Shown: piece by piece, positions 40,105 through 49,840 of the stretch | Position numbering within the stretch: position 1 is the stretch's first letter | Layout of the letters: each line of letters starts with the position of its first letter | NCBI GenBank assembly: GCA_022565155.1 | Contig: JADFKB010000006.1 | Span: forward strand, 1-64,000 | Direction: 5' to 3' | Source: Chloroflexota bacterium | Lineage (GTDB): Bacteria > Chloroflexota > Dehalococcoidia > DSTF01 > RBG-16-68-14 | DNA length: 64,000 nucleotides | Made by a program: the position numbers and the translations under genes | Notes under the pieces: model-generated | Databases searched by the model: none | Told to the model about the DNA's origin: nothing | What the model saw: only the letters and a program-made list of their open reading frames with translations

Positions 40105-41279
40105 GCGGCAACGGCTCGCTGCCGGACACCTCACGGCTGGCCGTGACGGAGCGACGAGCCTTCGACGCTCGCCTCGTCGAGGCGAACTTTGACCTGGCCC
40201 CTTTCACTATCGCGTGGGAGATCACGCGCGCCTGCGCGTTCGCTTGCCGCCATTGCCGGGCTGAAGCTCAGCCGCAGCGGGATCCGAACGAGCTCACCAC
40301 GGAAGAGGCGTTTGGTCTCATCGACCAGATCCGCGAGTTCGGCGATCCGATCCTGGTCATCACCGGCGGCGATCCGATGATGCGCCGCGACCTCTACGAT
40401 ATCCTTGGATACGCGGTCGAGAAAGGCCTTCGCACGTCGCTTACGCCTACGACGACGCGACTGGTCACGCGCGAGGCGCTCGCCCGCGTGCAGGACGTCG
40501 GAGTGCGCCGTGTCGCCGTTAGCCTGGACGGGCCGACGGCTGAGATCCACGACTCGTTCCGCGGCTTCACTGGCTCCTTTAAGATAGCCAGGGGCATCAT
40601 CAAGCAGGTCGCGGACGTTGGACTCTCTCTCCAGATCAACACGACGGTGAGCCGCTATAACGTCCACCTGCTCGACCAGATGGCCGACCTCGTTGGGCGC
40701 TCGAACGTTGTCCAGTGGAGCCTCTTCTTCCTCGTACCGACGGGGCGGGCGAACGCCGCCGACATGATCTCGCCTGAAGAGCACGAGCAGGTGTTCCACT
40801 GGCTCTGCGATCTCAGCCAGCGTGCGTCGTTCGACATCAAGAGCACGGCGGCTCCGGCTTACCGGCGCGTCGTCATTCAGCGGCGGCGCGCCGCCCAGGG
40901 ATCGTCAGCAAGCAAGGCGTCAGCACCAGCACTAGCCGGCGCGGGCTATCGCTACGCGGATGGGTTGGGGCGTCCGGCCAAGGGCGTGAACGACGGAAAC
41001 GGCTTCTGCTTCATTTCGCACACCGGCGACGTCTATCCGTCCGGCTTCCTACCGCTATCCGCCGGCAACGTGCGACAGCAATCACTGGTGGACCTGTATC
41101 GCACGGCCCCCCTCTTCCGTCGCCTACGCGACCCGAGCGCGCTGAAGGGCAAATGCGGCCGTTGCGACTTCCGCGACGTGTGCGGCGGCAGCAGAGCGAG
41201 GGCGTACGCCATCAACAACGACCCACTAGCAGAGGACCCCTCCTGCGTCTACCAGCCAAGGGTGTCTGTGAGTGCTTAG
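40101..41279 (+). CDS. radical SAM/SPASM protein (AhbD/NirJ2 or TIGR04053-like)
   Basis: FDLAPFTIAWEITRACAFACRHCRAEAQPQRDPNELTTEEAF...CGRCDFRDVCGGSRARAYA; ATGA overlap with preceding gene. Confidence 0.8.
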   Translation: MSGNGSLPDTSRLAVTERRAFDARLVEANFDLAPFTIAWEITRACAFACRHCRAEAQPQRDPNELTTEEAFGLIDQIREFGDPILVITGGDPMMRRDLYDILGYAVEKGLRTSLTPTTTRLVTREALARVQDVGVRRVAVSLDGPTAEIHDSFRGFTGSFKIARGIIKQVADVGLSLQINTTVSRYNVHLLDQMADLVGRSNVVQWSLFFLVPTGRANAADMISPEEHEQVFHWLCDLSQRASFDIKSTAAPAYRRVVIQRRRAAQGSSASKASAPALAGAGYRYADGLGRPAKGVNDGNGFCFISHTGDVYPSGFLPLSAGNVRQQSLVDLYRTAPLFRRLRDPSALKGKCGRCDFRDVCGGSRARAYAINNDPLAEDPSCVYQPRVSVSA

Positions 41280-41686
41280 TTGGGACAGGGGGCACGGAAT
41301 CGGAGCAAGACCTCGTCTCCGGCGGATATGAGCCGCGTTCAAGTCGCCTTGGAGCCCGTAGGCGCAACTGGACATCTACGAGCTACCGGCGAAACCCCAC
41401 TATCTCATTCTCATCACCCCCCTGATTCGCACCGGCGACCTCATGCATGGAGGCTACAACGTGTATGGGAGGTTCCGTTCAGCTGGCTGGGCGAATCGTG
41501 GTGGCGGCCTCTTTCTGGAACTCGGAGTCCCTTCGGATGTAGCGACCATCTGGCTGTCGGTAGCCTCCTGTTCGCGCGAAGGCCATCTGGCCCCCGTCTT
41601 TCAGTAGCAATGTCCCTACAGTACCCTTCAAGAACAGCCTACGCTGCAGAGAGAACGATCGAATCTACAAAGGAGGCCTCTGGGAA

Positions 41687-42187
41687 ATGAAAGCAAAACG
41701 AATGTCCTTCGGTGCCGCTGGGGCGCTGTTTGCTCTGCTGTCGCTCCTCCTGTTCGTCGCTGCCTGTAACGGCGACGACGGCGATGCGGATCCGACGGCC
41801 ACGGAGCCAGCGGTCGCGGACCCGATCGCCACAGAGCCGGCGGCTTCGGAGACGACGATCGATGTGTCGTTGTCGGAGTTCGTTATCGACCCGTCGATCG
41901 ACACGGCCCAGGCTGGCACCATCACGTTCAACGTGAGCAGTGACGGCGCCATTTTCCACAACTTCAAGGTCGTCGCGACGGACCTCGCTCCAGACGCCTT
42001 GCCCGTTGACGAAGCTCTCTTCGCGGCGGACGAGGAGCAAGTGGACGTCGTAGCGAGCACGGCAGACCTCGATCCCGGCGAGCAGGAAACGCTCACCGTC
42101 GAACTGGCTGCCGGCAGCTACGTGCTCATCTGCAACATTCCAACGCACTACCAAGCGGGCATGACGGTCGCATTCACCGTCGAGTAG
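41687..42187 (+). CDS. cupredoxin lipoprotein
   Basis: LLLFVAACNGDDG lipobox; IFHNFKVV ... AAGSYVLICNIPTHYQAGMTVAF (His, Cys, His, Met). Confidence 0.88.
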   Translation: MKAKRMSFGAAGALFALLSLLLFVAACNGDDGDADPTATEPAVADPIATEPAASETTIDVSLSEFVIDPSIDTAQAGTITFNVSSDGAIFHNFKVVATDLAPDALPVDEALFAADEEQVDVVASTADLDPGEQETLTVELAAGSYVLICNIPTHYQAGMTVAFTVE

Positions 42188-42206
42188 GGGCAGAGGTAGG
42201 TAGAAC

Positions 42207-42236
42207 GGAGCGGCCGGGTCCATCCCCGGCCGCTCC
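42207..42236. terminator. strong GC hairpin between converging genes
   Basis: GGAGCGGCCGGG-N5-CCCCGGCCGCTCC just after the cupredoxin stop. Confidence 0.55.
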
Positions 42237-42257
42237 TGCGCGTGTTCGAGGAGAGGG

Positions 42258-42404
42258 CTACCAGCCGACGAGGTACAGGATGGGGTAGAAGAACACCCAG
42301 ACGACGTCGACGAAGTGCCAGTACTTGATCGTCGCTTCGACTCCCCAATGTTTCTCGGCTGAGAAGTGTCCACGCAGCCCGAGCCAGTAGACCATAGCGA
42401 GCAT
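42258..42404 (-). pseudogene. orphan C-terminus of cytochrome c oxidase subunit III
   Basis: Minus frame MLAMVYWLGLRGHFSAEKHWGVEATIKYWHFVDVVWVFFYPILYLVGW*, the CoxIII C-terminal signature; no upstream part of the gene. Confidence 0.85.
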
Positions 42405-42490
42405 CCTCTGGTGGGAGCGCCAGAACGGGGATACGGCTGACGGCGAGCAGGTAAACCGATTCAGTCTGACCGCCTAGAGGGAGACAGAAC

Positions 42491-44014
42491 GTGCATTACG
42501 ATGTAATCGTTGTCGGCGCGGGGGCGGCTGGCGCTGTCGCCGCAACGCGAATCTCGGAAGACCCAATGCGCTCGGTGCTGCTACTGGAGGCTGGCCCGCA
42601 CTATCCAACGGCTTCGCAGATGCCCGCTGACCTCTTGAACGGCAACGATAACTCCTACTTCGCTCATGACTGGGGCTACGAGGCGACGGCAAACGTAGCG
42701 GGCCGCGTGGTGCCACTGCCCGCCGGCCAGGTGGTGGGCGGCTCGTCAGCGGTGAACACGGCGATCGCGCTCCGCGGCGTGCCCGAGGACTACGACGAAT
42801 GGGCCGCGTTGGGCAACGACGAGTGGTCGTGGGAGAAGGTTTTACCGTATTTCCGCCGCCTGGAGAACGACCTCGATTTCGACGATGAATTCCACGGGCG
42901 CGACGGTCCGATCCCGATCCGGCGGCATCGTGAGGAGGAGCTTGCGCCGGTGCAGGCGGCCTTTCTCCGCGCGATGCGTGCGCTCGGTTACGAGGAGGCG
43001 GCGGACAACAACCATCCCCAATCGACTGGCCTTGGGCTGCACCCGATGAACAAGATCGAGGGCCGGAGGATGAGCGTGGCCATCTGTTACGTGGAGCCGG
43101 CGCGAAAGCGGCCGAACTTCACCATTAAGGGAGACTGCCGGGTCCGGAGGATCATCTTCGACGGCGAACGGGCGACAGGACTGGAGGTGGAGGCAGGCGC
43201 TGGCACAGAGACGATCACGGGCGACCGCATCGTGATCTCCAGCGGCGCTATTGGCACGCCCGCGATCCTGATGCGCTCCGGCGTCGGGCCGGCGGACCAC
43301 CTGCGCGAACTCCACATCGACGTGGTGCGGGACCTACCGGGTGTCGGTGAGAACCTGGACGACCATCCGATGCTCGGCGTGACGTTCATCGCTAAGCAGG
43401 GGATGCTGGAGAGGTCCGATCCCGTGGTCCAAGTCACATATCGATACACATCTAGCGGTGGCGAGGAGCGGAATGACATGCAGCTCATGCCGGTGTCGCA
43501 GATCCCGACGCGCTCGGGTTCACTCCTGTTCGCTATCGGCGCCGTCATCTACCGCCAGAAGACCAGAGGCCGTCTTACGCTGAAGTCGGCGGACCCCCGG
43601 GTCGCACCGCACATCGACGAGCGCTTCCTGGAGGCCGACGAGGACGTCCGGCGCCTGGTGGAAGGCGTGCGCATGGCGTTGGACGTTGGCTCTCATCCAG
43701 AGTTCGACGAGCTGGCAGACGGAGTGAGGTCTCCGGACACCGCGGTCGTGCTGGACGACGAGGCGCTAGCGGAGTGGTGCAAGAGGGTCGCCTCGAGCGG
43801 GTTCCATCCGAGCTGCACCGCGAAGATGGCGCCCGCTGGCGACCCCATGGGCGTCGTCGACCAGCATCTGCGCGTGCGCGGGTTCGACAACCTGTTCGTG
43901 GCTGATGCCTCGGTGATGCCAAGATGCCCGCGCGCAAACATCCACCTCACGTCGGTCATGATCGGCGAGCGCGCCGGGGAGTGGCTGCGCGAGGGCCCCA
44001 GCACCACCCAATGA
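42491..44014 (+). CDS. GMC-family FAD-dependent oxidoreductase
   Basis: [58 protein letters not shown]. Confidence 0.92.
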   Translation: MHYDVIVVGAGAAGAVAATRISEDPMRSVLLLEAGPHYPTASQMPADLLNGNDNSYFAHDWGYEATANVAGRVVPLPAGQVVGGSSAVNTAIALRGVPEDYDEWAALGNDEWSWEKVLPYFRRLENDLDFDDEFHGRDGPIPIRRHREEELAPVQAAFLRAMRALGYEEAADNNHPQSTGLGLHPMNKIEGRRMSVAICYVEPARKRPNFTIKGDCRVRRIIFDGERATGLEVEAGAGTETITGDRIVISSGAIGTPAILMRSGVGPADHLRELHIDVVRDLPGVGENLDDHPMLGVTFIAKQGMLERSDPVVQVTYRYTSSGGEERNDMQLMPVSQIPTRSGSLLFAIGAVIYRQKTRGRLTLKSADPRVAPHIDERFLEADEDVRRLVEGVRMALDVGSHPEFDELADGVRSPDTAVVLDDEALAEWCKRVASSGFHPSCTAKMAPAGDPMGVVDQHLRVRGFDNLFVADASVMPRCPRANIHLTSVMIGERAGEWLREGPSTTQ

Positions 44015-44057
44015 ACCTGCACGGGCAAACCAGTCTAGCGTGATAGACAAGAAGGTC

Positions 44058-44272
44058 TGGGAGGTGCTCCAGGCTTGGGAGAAGCCGTTCCTGACGACGT
44101 TCAGCGACTCTGACCCAATCACCAGGGGCGGCGAGAGCGTCCTCCAAGCTCGCGTGCTGGGAGCAAACGACAGCCGTACGCGACTATCGAGAATGCGGGC
44201 CACTTCCTACAGGAGGACAAGGGAGCAGAGCTTGTCCGTATTGTTGTAGACTTCATCGCGCAGACCGGCTAA
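44058..44272 (+). pseudogene. C-terminal haloalkane dehalogenase remnant with one frameshift
   Basis: [37 protein letters not shown], then -1 frame [33 protein letters not shown]. Confidence 0.85.
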
Positions 44273-44296
44273 TGGCAACGCTAAAGGAGGTTCGAT

Positions 44297-45550
44297 ATGA
44301 AGATGAATGTAAAGCCGATCCCCACCGTCTCTGACCGGATCAATGAAATCCGCAGCCTCACAGCGACGATCGTCAACAAGGAGATACTGCCCAACGAGAA
44401 CACGCTCTGGGCGTGGCGTGGCGACGGACGCTACACGCAAGCGGACGTCAAGGAGGCCAAGGAGCTTCGGAAGCGCATCCAGGCCAAGGTGAAAGAGGCC
44501 GGACTTTGGGCGCCGCACCTCCCCGAGGAGTACGGCGGCTCCGGCCTCGACTTCCTGGAGCACGCCTACATGAACGAGGTGCTGGCCTACGCGCAGGGAG
44601 CTGCGTCGCTCTTCGGCGTCGTCGCGCCGAACTCCGGCAACCAGACGATCCTGCTCAAGTACGGCACAGAAGAGCAGAAGAAGAAGTGGCTGATTCCGCT
44701 GATCGAGGGGAAGATGCAGTCCGGCTTCTCGATGACCGAGCCTGACTCGGCCGGCTCCGACCCGCGCTCGATCAAGACAACCGCCCGCCGCGACGGCGAT
44801 GAGTGGGTAATCGACGGCCACAAATGGTTCACGTCCAACGGGAAGGCGGCCGACTTTTTCATCGTCATGTGCCGAACGGAGGACCCGGACGGTCCGGCAG
44901 AGCGCAACGGCAAGATGACGCAAATTATCGTGCCGAAGGACACGCCGGGCGTGAACGTCATCCGAGGCATCCCCATTTGGAGTGCCCATGACAGCGATCA
45001 TTGCGAGATCATCTACGACAACGTGCGCGTACCAGTCACAAACCAGCTCGGACAGACCGGTTCCGGCCATGCGGCCGCGCAAGACCGGCTGGGCGCGGGG
45101 CGCATCTTTCACTGCATGAACTCCGTCGGCCAGATGTGGCGAGCTTTCGATTTAATGATCGAGCGAACGATGACGCGCGAGGTGCACGGCGGCCTGCTGG
45201 AGACCAAGCAGTTCATCCAAGGCTTCATCGCCGACTCCTACATCGACATCCAGGCTGCGCGCCTGATGACGATCCACACGGCCGAAAAGATCGAGAGCGG
45301 CGACGATCCGCGGACGGATATCTCCGCGATCAAGGTCTTCGTACCTGCCGCCTACGAGCGCGTCGTCGACCGCGCGATCCAGGTTTGGGGCGCTGCCGGT
45401 ATCACCGGCGACCTGCCGCTCGCGGCCATGTACCAGGGCGCGCGCACACTGCGCCTGGCCGATGGGCCGGACGAGGTACATCGCATCCTGATCGCCAAGA
45501 ACGTGCTGAAGCGGTACCACGACGGCATGGGCTGGGACTTCGGCAACTAG
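44297..45550 (+). CDS. acyl-CoA dehydrogenase
   Basis: [39 protein letters not shown]-type motifs; [34 protein letters not shown]. Confidence 0.93.
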   Translation: [417 protein letters not shown]

Positions 45551-45565
45551 AAGGGAGCATCCGCT

Positions 45566-46363
45566 GTGGCAGTTCTTGAGATCACCAACAGCGGCCACGT
45601 CCGCAAGCTGCGGCTGAACAGGCCGGAGAAGAAGAATGCGCTCTCCGACGAACTCGCCTGGGGCATTATTAGCGCGGTCGAAGAAGCCGCCAAGGACGAT
45701 ACCGTCTGGATCATCGCGATCACGGGCACGGACGACGCGTTCTGCTCGGGCCTCGACCTGACGCCATCGGCGAACGGCACGCACCCCTACCTATCAACGC
45801 AGGATGCGCTGCTCGACGACCTCGGCTGGGTGAGCCGCTTCCCCCTTGTGCTGCGTGAGCAGTGCGACAAGCCAATCGTCGCGGGCATTAACGGTGTGGA
45901 CGTGGGCGCCGGCTTTTCGCTCGCCATGGCGTCCGACATTCGTCTCGCCGCCGAAAGTGTCCGCCTGATCGCAGGCTATCCTCGCATCGGCGGTTCGCCG
46001 GACGGTGGCCTCTCATGGACACTCTCGCAGGCCATCGGCTACGAACAGGCGATGCGATTCCTGCTGGAGAACCGTACCGTCGGCGCGGAAGAAGCGCTGA
46101 CGCTTGGCCTTGTGGGCGAGGTAGTGCCCAACGATACGTTCTTCGAGCGCTTCGACGAGTACTGCCAATCGCTCACGAATCTCTCGCCGATCACCGCGCG
46201 CCTGACGAAGCGCGTTGTGCGTCGCGCGACGGCCCTGGTCGATCCCGAAGGTCACTTCCGCTACGAGTTGCAGAACATCCGCCGCGCCTTCACTAGCCAG
46301 GACGGCCAGGAGGCGCAGAAGGCGTTCCGGGAGAAGCGCGCACCGGAGTTCAAGGGCCGCTAG
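45566..46363 (+). CDS. enoyl-CoA hydratase/isomerase
   Basis: LRLNRPEKKNALSDELAWGI; CDKPIVAGINGVDVGAGFSLAMASDIRLAAESVRL. Confidence 0.92.
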   Translation: MAVLEITNSGHVRKLRLNRPEKKNALSDELAWGIISAVEEAAKDDTVWIIAITGTDDAFCSGLDLTPSANGTHPYLSTQDALLDDLGWVSRFPLVLREQCDKPIVAGINGVDVGAGFSLAMASDIRLAAESVRLIAGYPRIGGSPDGGLSWTLSQAIGYEQAMRFLLENRTVGAEEALTLGLVGEVVPNDTFFERFDEYCQSLTNLSPITARLTKRVVRRATALVDPEGHFRYELQNIRRAFTSQDGQEAQKAFREKRAPEFKGR

Positions 46364-48210
46364 CGCACGACAAGCGTTCCCTTCATCTGCGCCGGGTGGA
46401 CATCGCAAACAAACGGGTACGTTCCTGGCGTATTGATGGTTAGGACTAGCGTCTGAGTAACCGGTCCGGGCGTAATCTCTGTTCGAAAGTCGCCCTCTGG
46501 GCCAGCCTGCACATGCAGGTTGTGTGGGATGTCTGCATCTCTGTTATCAAAGGTCAGCGTGATCTCCTCGCCGACGGAGGCGGTCACTAGCTCGTGGTCG
46601 AAAGAGATGTTCTCGCCGGTGATCGTAGTCGCAGTTGATGCCGAAGGATCATCCTGAGTAAGGTCATCGGACGTGGATAGCGGGAAGGGAACCGATCCTA
46701 GGTGTGGTCCCAGCCAGTTCAGTTCGTTCGCCAGGTGCATCGCACCAGCAGGTACGAATCGGTCATCTGTCACCTGCCACTGTGCTCCGTCCCACGTGAT
46801 CTCCTGGGCGGGGATTGTTAGCTTGCCGACTAAAGGCGGAGGCGGCGTGTCCGCCGGGTGGTAGTAGACAACGCTCGGTAAGTCCATCTCGAACGCACTG
46901 GCCATCGCTCCGCTCTTTCCGGGAGGTGCAGAGAGCTGCATACCGCCGAGGCTGATCGTGCTTTCATAGAACCCGAGCAGCATTCGAGCAGCTTCTGGCT
47001 TTGAGGTATCGTTCCCTTCCTGGACCAAGAAGTTCAATGCCCCGATGATCCAGCCGACGTCGTCACTCGTGTATGTGTCCTTTGTCTTGAAGATGCCGCG
47101 GGTCTCGTCATAGTCTTCTGTGAGTCGACCGAAGAGCGCGTCCGCTTCGTCGAGGAAGTCGCCATCGAGGCCGGCGGCGCCTGCCGAGATCGCGCCTGTA
47201 ATGGCTGCGGCGACCTCGACCACGCCGGCGGAGGTATTGCCACCAAGCAGCCTGTTCCCGATCGAACCTGCGGTAGCCAGGGCGTCGTCGCGAACCCCGG
47301 CATCGACCGTCGTGGATGCGAGGTAGACGAGAGCGCGGATGGCGGCAGCTGCCTCCGTAGCTAACGAAGGTTCGCGAGCCTCAAGCGCCCGGAAGAGCTG
47401 GGTCGCTGCACCTTCGAACAGGGGATGTGCGTCTGGATTGGCGTAGCGGCCGCCGTCCTCGCCCGTAAGGCCGGCGATGTCCGCCAACGTATGGAGCATG
47501 ACCCAGTTGCCCACGTAGTCGATCTCGCCGTCCGAATCGTAATAGAGGCCGTCCTCGCCCAGCAGGTTCTGCATGGCATACATGCCCTGCATCTGGGCGA
47601 GGAGCGACACCATGACACCGATAAAGCGCTGTTGCGCCCCGAACTCACTCAGTGGGTCGCCGAAGTGGGCGTCGGCGAAGTTGTGGGCCCACTGGCTCTC
47701 TTTGAGCATCGTCTCCGCCTGCCCACGCACGGTCACCCGCTCGTCGAAGGTGCTCGGGTCCAAGCGAAACGCCTCGAAGTCCGGAGGCTCGAAGTCGCGC
47801 GGATCATTCACGAGGTCTGAGCTTGCTGATGCAAAGACCGCCTGTAGCGGTAGCATATTCTGAGGGATGACTACCGGGTCGTCAGGGTTCTGTGCGATCA
47901 TGCCTATCGCCGCCATCAGCATGTCCATCGGCGGCTCAAAAGGGATGCCCATCCCTGACCCCATTACGAAGGGGCCGAAGTGATCGCGGGATAGCCAGTA
48001 GCCTTGCCAGACCAAGGCCGAGAGATTGAATTCAGGGTCTCCGCCAATGATCCCGCTTGACGATACGAAGTCGATGCCATCTGCATCGACTTGAATTGAA
48101 ACGGTCGGACTAGGCTTCGGGATTTCATCCTCGCCGCCATTGTCGCTACAGGCTGCGGCGAGAGCGAGCGCAGGCACAACTACTAGCGCGATCAACCAAC
48201 GTCTGTCCAT
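46360..48210 (-). CDS. large lipoprotein with C-terminal cupredoxin domain
   Basis: MDRRWLIALVVVPALALAAACSDNGG lipobox; C-terminal IPHNLHVQAGPEG...TYPFVCDVHPAQMKGTLVVR. Confidence 0.82.
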   Translation of the reverse strand: MDRRWLIALVVVPALALAAACSDNGGEDEIPKPSPTVSIQVDADGIDFVSSSGIIGGDPEFNLSALVWQGYWLSRDHFGPFVMGSGMGIPFEPPMDMLMAAIGMIAQNPDDPVVIPQNMLPLQAVFASASSDLVNDPRDFEPPDFEAFRLDPSTFDERVTVRGQAETMLKESQWAHNFADAHFGDPLSEFGAQQRFIGVMVSLLAQMQGMYAMQNLLGEDGLYYDSDGEIDYVGNWVMLHTLADIAGLTGEDGGRYANPDAHPLFEGAATQLFRALEAREPSLATEAAAAIRALVYLASTTVDAGVRDDALATAGSIGNRLLGGNTSAGVVEVAAAITGAISAGAAGLDGDFLDEADALFGRLTEDYDETRGIFKTKDTYTSDDVGWIIGALNFLVQEGNDTSKPEAARMLLGFYESTISLGGMQLSAPPGKSGAMASAFEMDLPSVVYYHPADTPPPPLVGKLTIPAQEITWDGAQWQVTDDRFVPAGAMHLANELNWLGPHLGSVPFPLSTSDDLTQDDPSASTATTITGENISFDHELVTASVGEEITLTFDNRDADIPHNLHVQAGPEGDFRTEITPGPVTQTLVLTINTPGTYPFVCDVHPAQMKGTLVVR

Positions 48211-48286
48211 GGTAAACCTCCCCTTGTCGTCACGTAGTATACCCTCATGCATTCGCCGACAGCATCCTATGGGGACTGCAAGCGTT

Positions 48287-48304
48287 GCGTGATCCGCGTC
48301 ACGC
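48287..48304. promoter_or_regulatory. CRP/FNR-type dyad GCGTGA-N6-TCACGC
   Basis: Perfect 6-bp inverted repeat about 80 bp upstream of the 48210 start. Confidence 0.35.
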
Positions 48305-48450
48305 GAACACCGGCCGGTGCCGGACATCAGGACTTGTGGCCTGAGATCAGCGGGCCGTTCGGCCCCCGTACGCCTGGTTCACCGGTGGACAACGCATGGA
48401 GGCAAGTTAGAGGCAGGACGCCATCATGTCGTGACGCCTTGCCAATCCCT

Positions 48451-48510
48451 TCACGTTCTTGATGATCGGTGAGCGCGCCGATGAGTGGCTGCGCGAGGGC
48501 GCCCTCTAGA
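48451..48510 (+). pseudogene. C-terminal remnant of a GMC oxidoreductase
   Basis: TFLMIGERADEWLREGAL* vs [15 protein letters not shown] in 42491..44014; near-identical over about 39 nt. Confidence 0.7.
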
Positions 48511-48702
48511 GCAGGCTGCGAGGCCTTTCCCCATGCGACCCCGGAAGCCTGTTTCCTGTATCCGTTGTCAGGGCCACTTGGCCCCATGAGCCAAGACCGA
48601 ACGGCAGATGTTATCTTAGCGAGCGCTAAGTAGTATTTAGTTAGAGCCAGTTGCCCGGGTGGGCCAGATCCCCGCGCGGAACGGTTCCGGAGGACGGTCG
48701 CA

Positions 48703-49788
48703 ATGAAATTCGGTCAGCTTCATCTCTTTGAAAACCCGATGGGGCGTAGTGAGAAACAGATCGTCGACGAGCAGTTCGACATCATGGCGCGAGCCGAGGA
48801 GTTCGGCTTCGATTCTATCTGGCCAGCCGAGCACCACTTCAGCGAGTATGGCTACTGCGCCTCTCCAGCAGTGACCCTTGCGGCGCTGGCTTCCCGTACG
48901 CAGAACATCCGCCTCGGGACTGGCATCGTGGTTTTGCCGCTCAACCATCCGGTACGGGTAGCGGAGGACTTTGCTATTCTCGATCTCCTCTCCGGAGGTC
49001 GAGTCGATCTTGGCGTTGGGCGCGGCTACCAGCCGCACGAGTTCGCTGGCTATGGCGTCGACCAGACGCGCAGCCGTGACATCTTCCACGAGTCTGTCGA
49101 GATCATCCAGAAGGCCTGGACCAACGAGAAGTTCGACTATGATGGGGAGTTCTACAAGTTCCAGAATCTGTCGGTCCGGCCGAAACCCCTCCAGCAGCCC
49201 CATCCACCCATCTGGATGGCGTCGCTTTCGCCTACCACGTTCCAGCTTTGCGGCCAGTACGGATTCAACCTGATGTGCGCCCCGGTGTTTGGCTTCGATG
49301 TCAACCAAGGCGCCGCTCAGATCGAGGAGTATCGCCAGGCCTTGCGCGAGCACGACCGCGACCCTGACGATTACGAGGTCGCTGGCCTGATCATGACCTA
49401 CGTTGCAGAGACGAAAGAACAGGCGCTGGCGGACTTCCAGGATGCCGTGATGTGGTACTTCCACACGTTCGCCAAGTACATCGCTCCGCCGAAGGGCCAG
49501 CCTGCGATAAAAAGCTACGAGATGTACACGGCGGCCCGCGATTGGCTTCAGACGCTGGAGTGGGACGCGGTCGTGGAGAGCGGCGCCGTCGTCTGCGGTA
49601 CGCCGGACGAGGTTGCCGACCGCATAGCCGAGATTCATGAGCTCTGCGGCATCACCCACTATCTGGCGTGGACGCGCATCGGCGGGCTGGCCCATAAGAA
49701 GGTTCTGCGCAGTATGGAGCTCATGCGCGACAAGGTTATGCCCCAGGTCAGGCACCTGGGCGAGGGGGCGGCTGCGGTAGCAAGGTAA
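48703..49788 (+). CDS. LLM-class flavin-dependent oxidoreductase (luciferase-like)
   Basis: MKFGQLHLFENPMGRSEKQIVDEQFDIMARAEEFGFDSIWPAEHHFSEYGYC. Confidence 0.93.
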   Translation: MKFGQLHLFENPMGRSEKQIVDEQFDIMARAEEFGFDSIWPAEHHFSEYGYCASPAVTLAALASRTQNIRLGTGIVVLPLNHPVRVAEDFAILDLLSGGRVDLGVGRGYQPHEFAGYGVDQTRSRDIFHESVEIIQKAWTNEKFDYDGEFYKFQNLSVRPKPLQQPHPPIWMASLSPTTFQLCGQYGFNLMCAPVFGFDVNQGAAQIEEYRQALREHDRDPDDYEVAGLIMTYVAETKEQALADFQDAVMWYFHTFAKYIAPPKGQPAIKSYEMYTAARDWLQTLEWDAVVESGAVVCGTPDEVADRIAEIHELCGITHYLAWTRIGGLAHKKVLRSMELMRDKVMPQVRHLGEGAAAVAR

Positions 49789-49794
49789 GGGTCT

Positions 49795-49812
49795 GCCTGC
49801 CAACGGCAGGCC
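49795..49812. terminator. short GC hairpin between genes (weak; no U-tract)
   Basis: GCCTGCC-aac-GGCAGGC region immediately after the LLM gene. Confidence 0.3.
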
Positions 49813-49840
49813 CGGGCAGATTCAGGAAAGGAGGCAACCT

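Noticed and set aside
48637-49803. 388-aa minus-strand ORF opposite the LLM gene
   Set aside because: Shadow ORF; the plus strand encodes a convincing luciferase-like protein.
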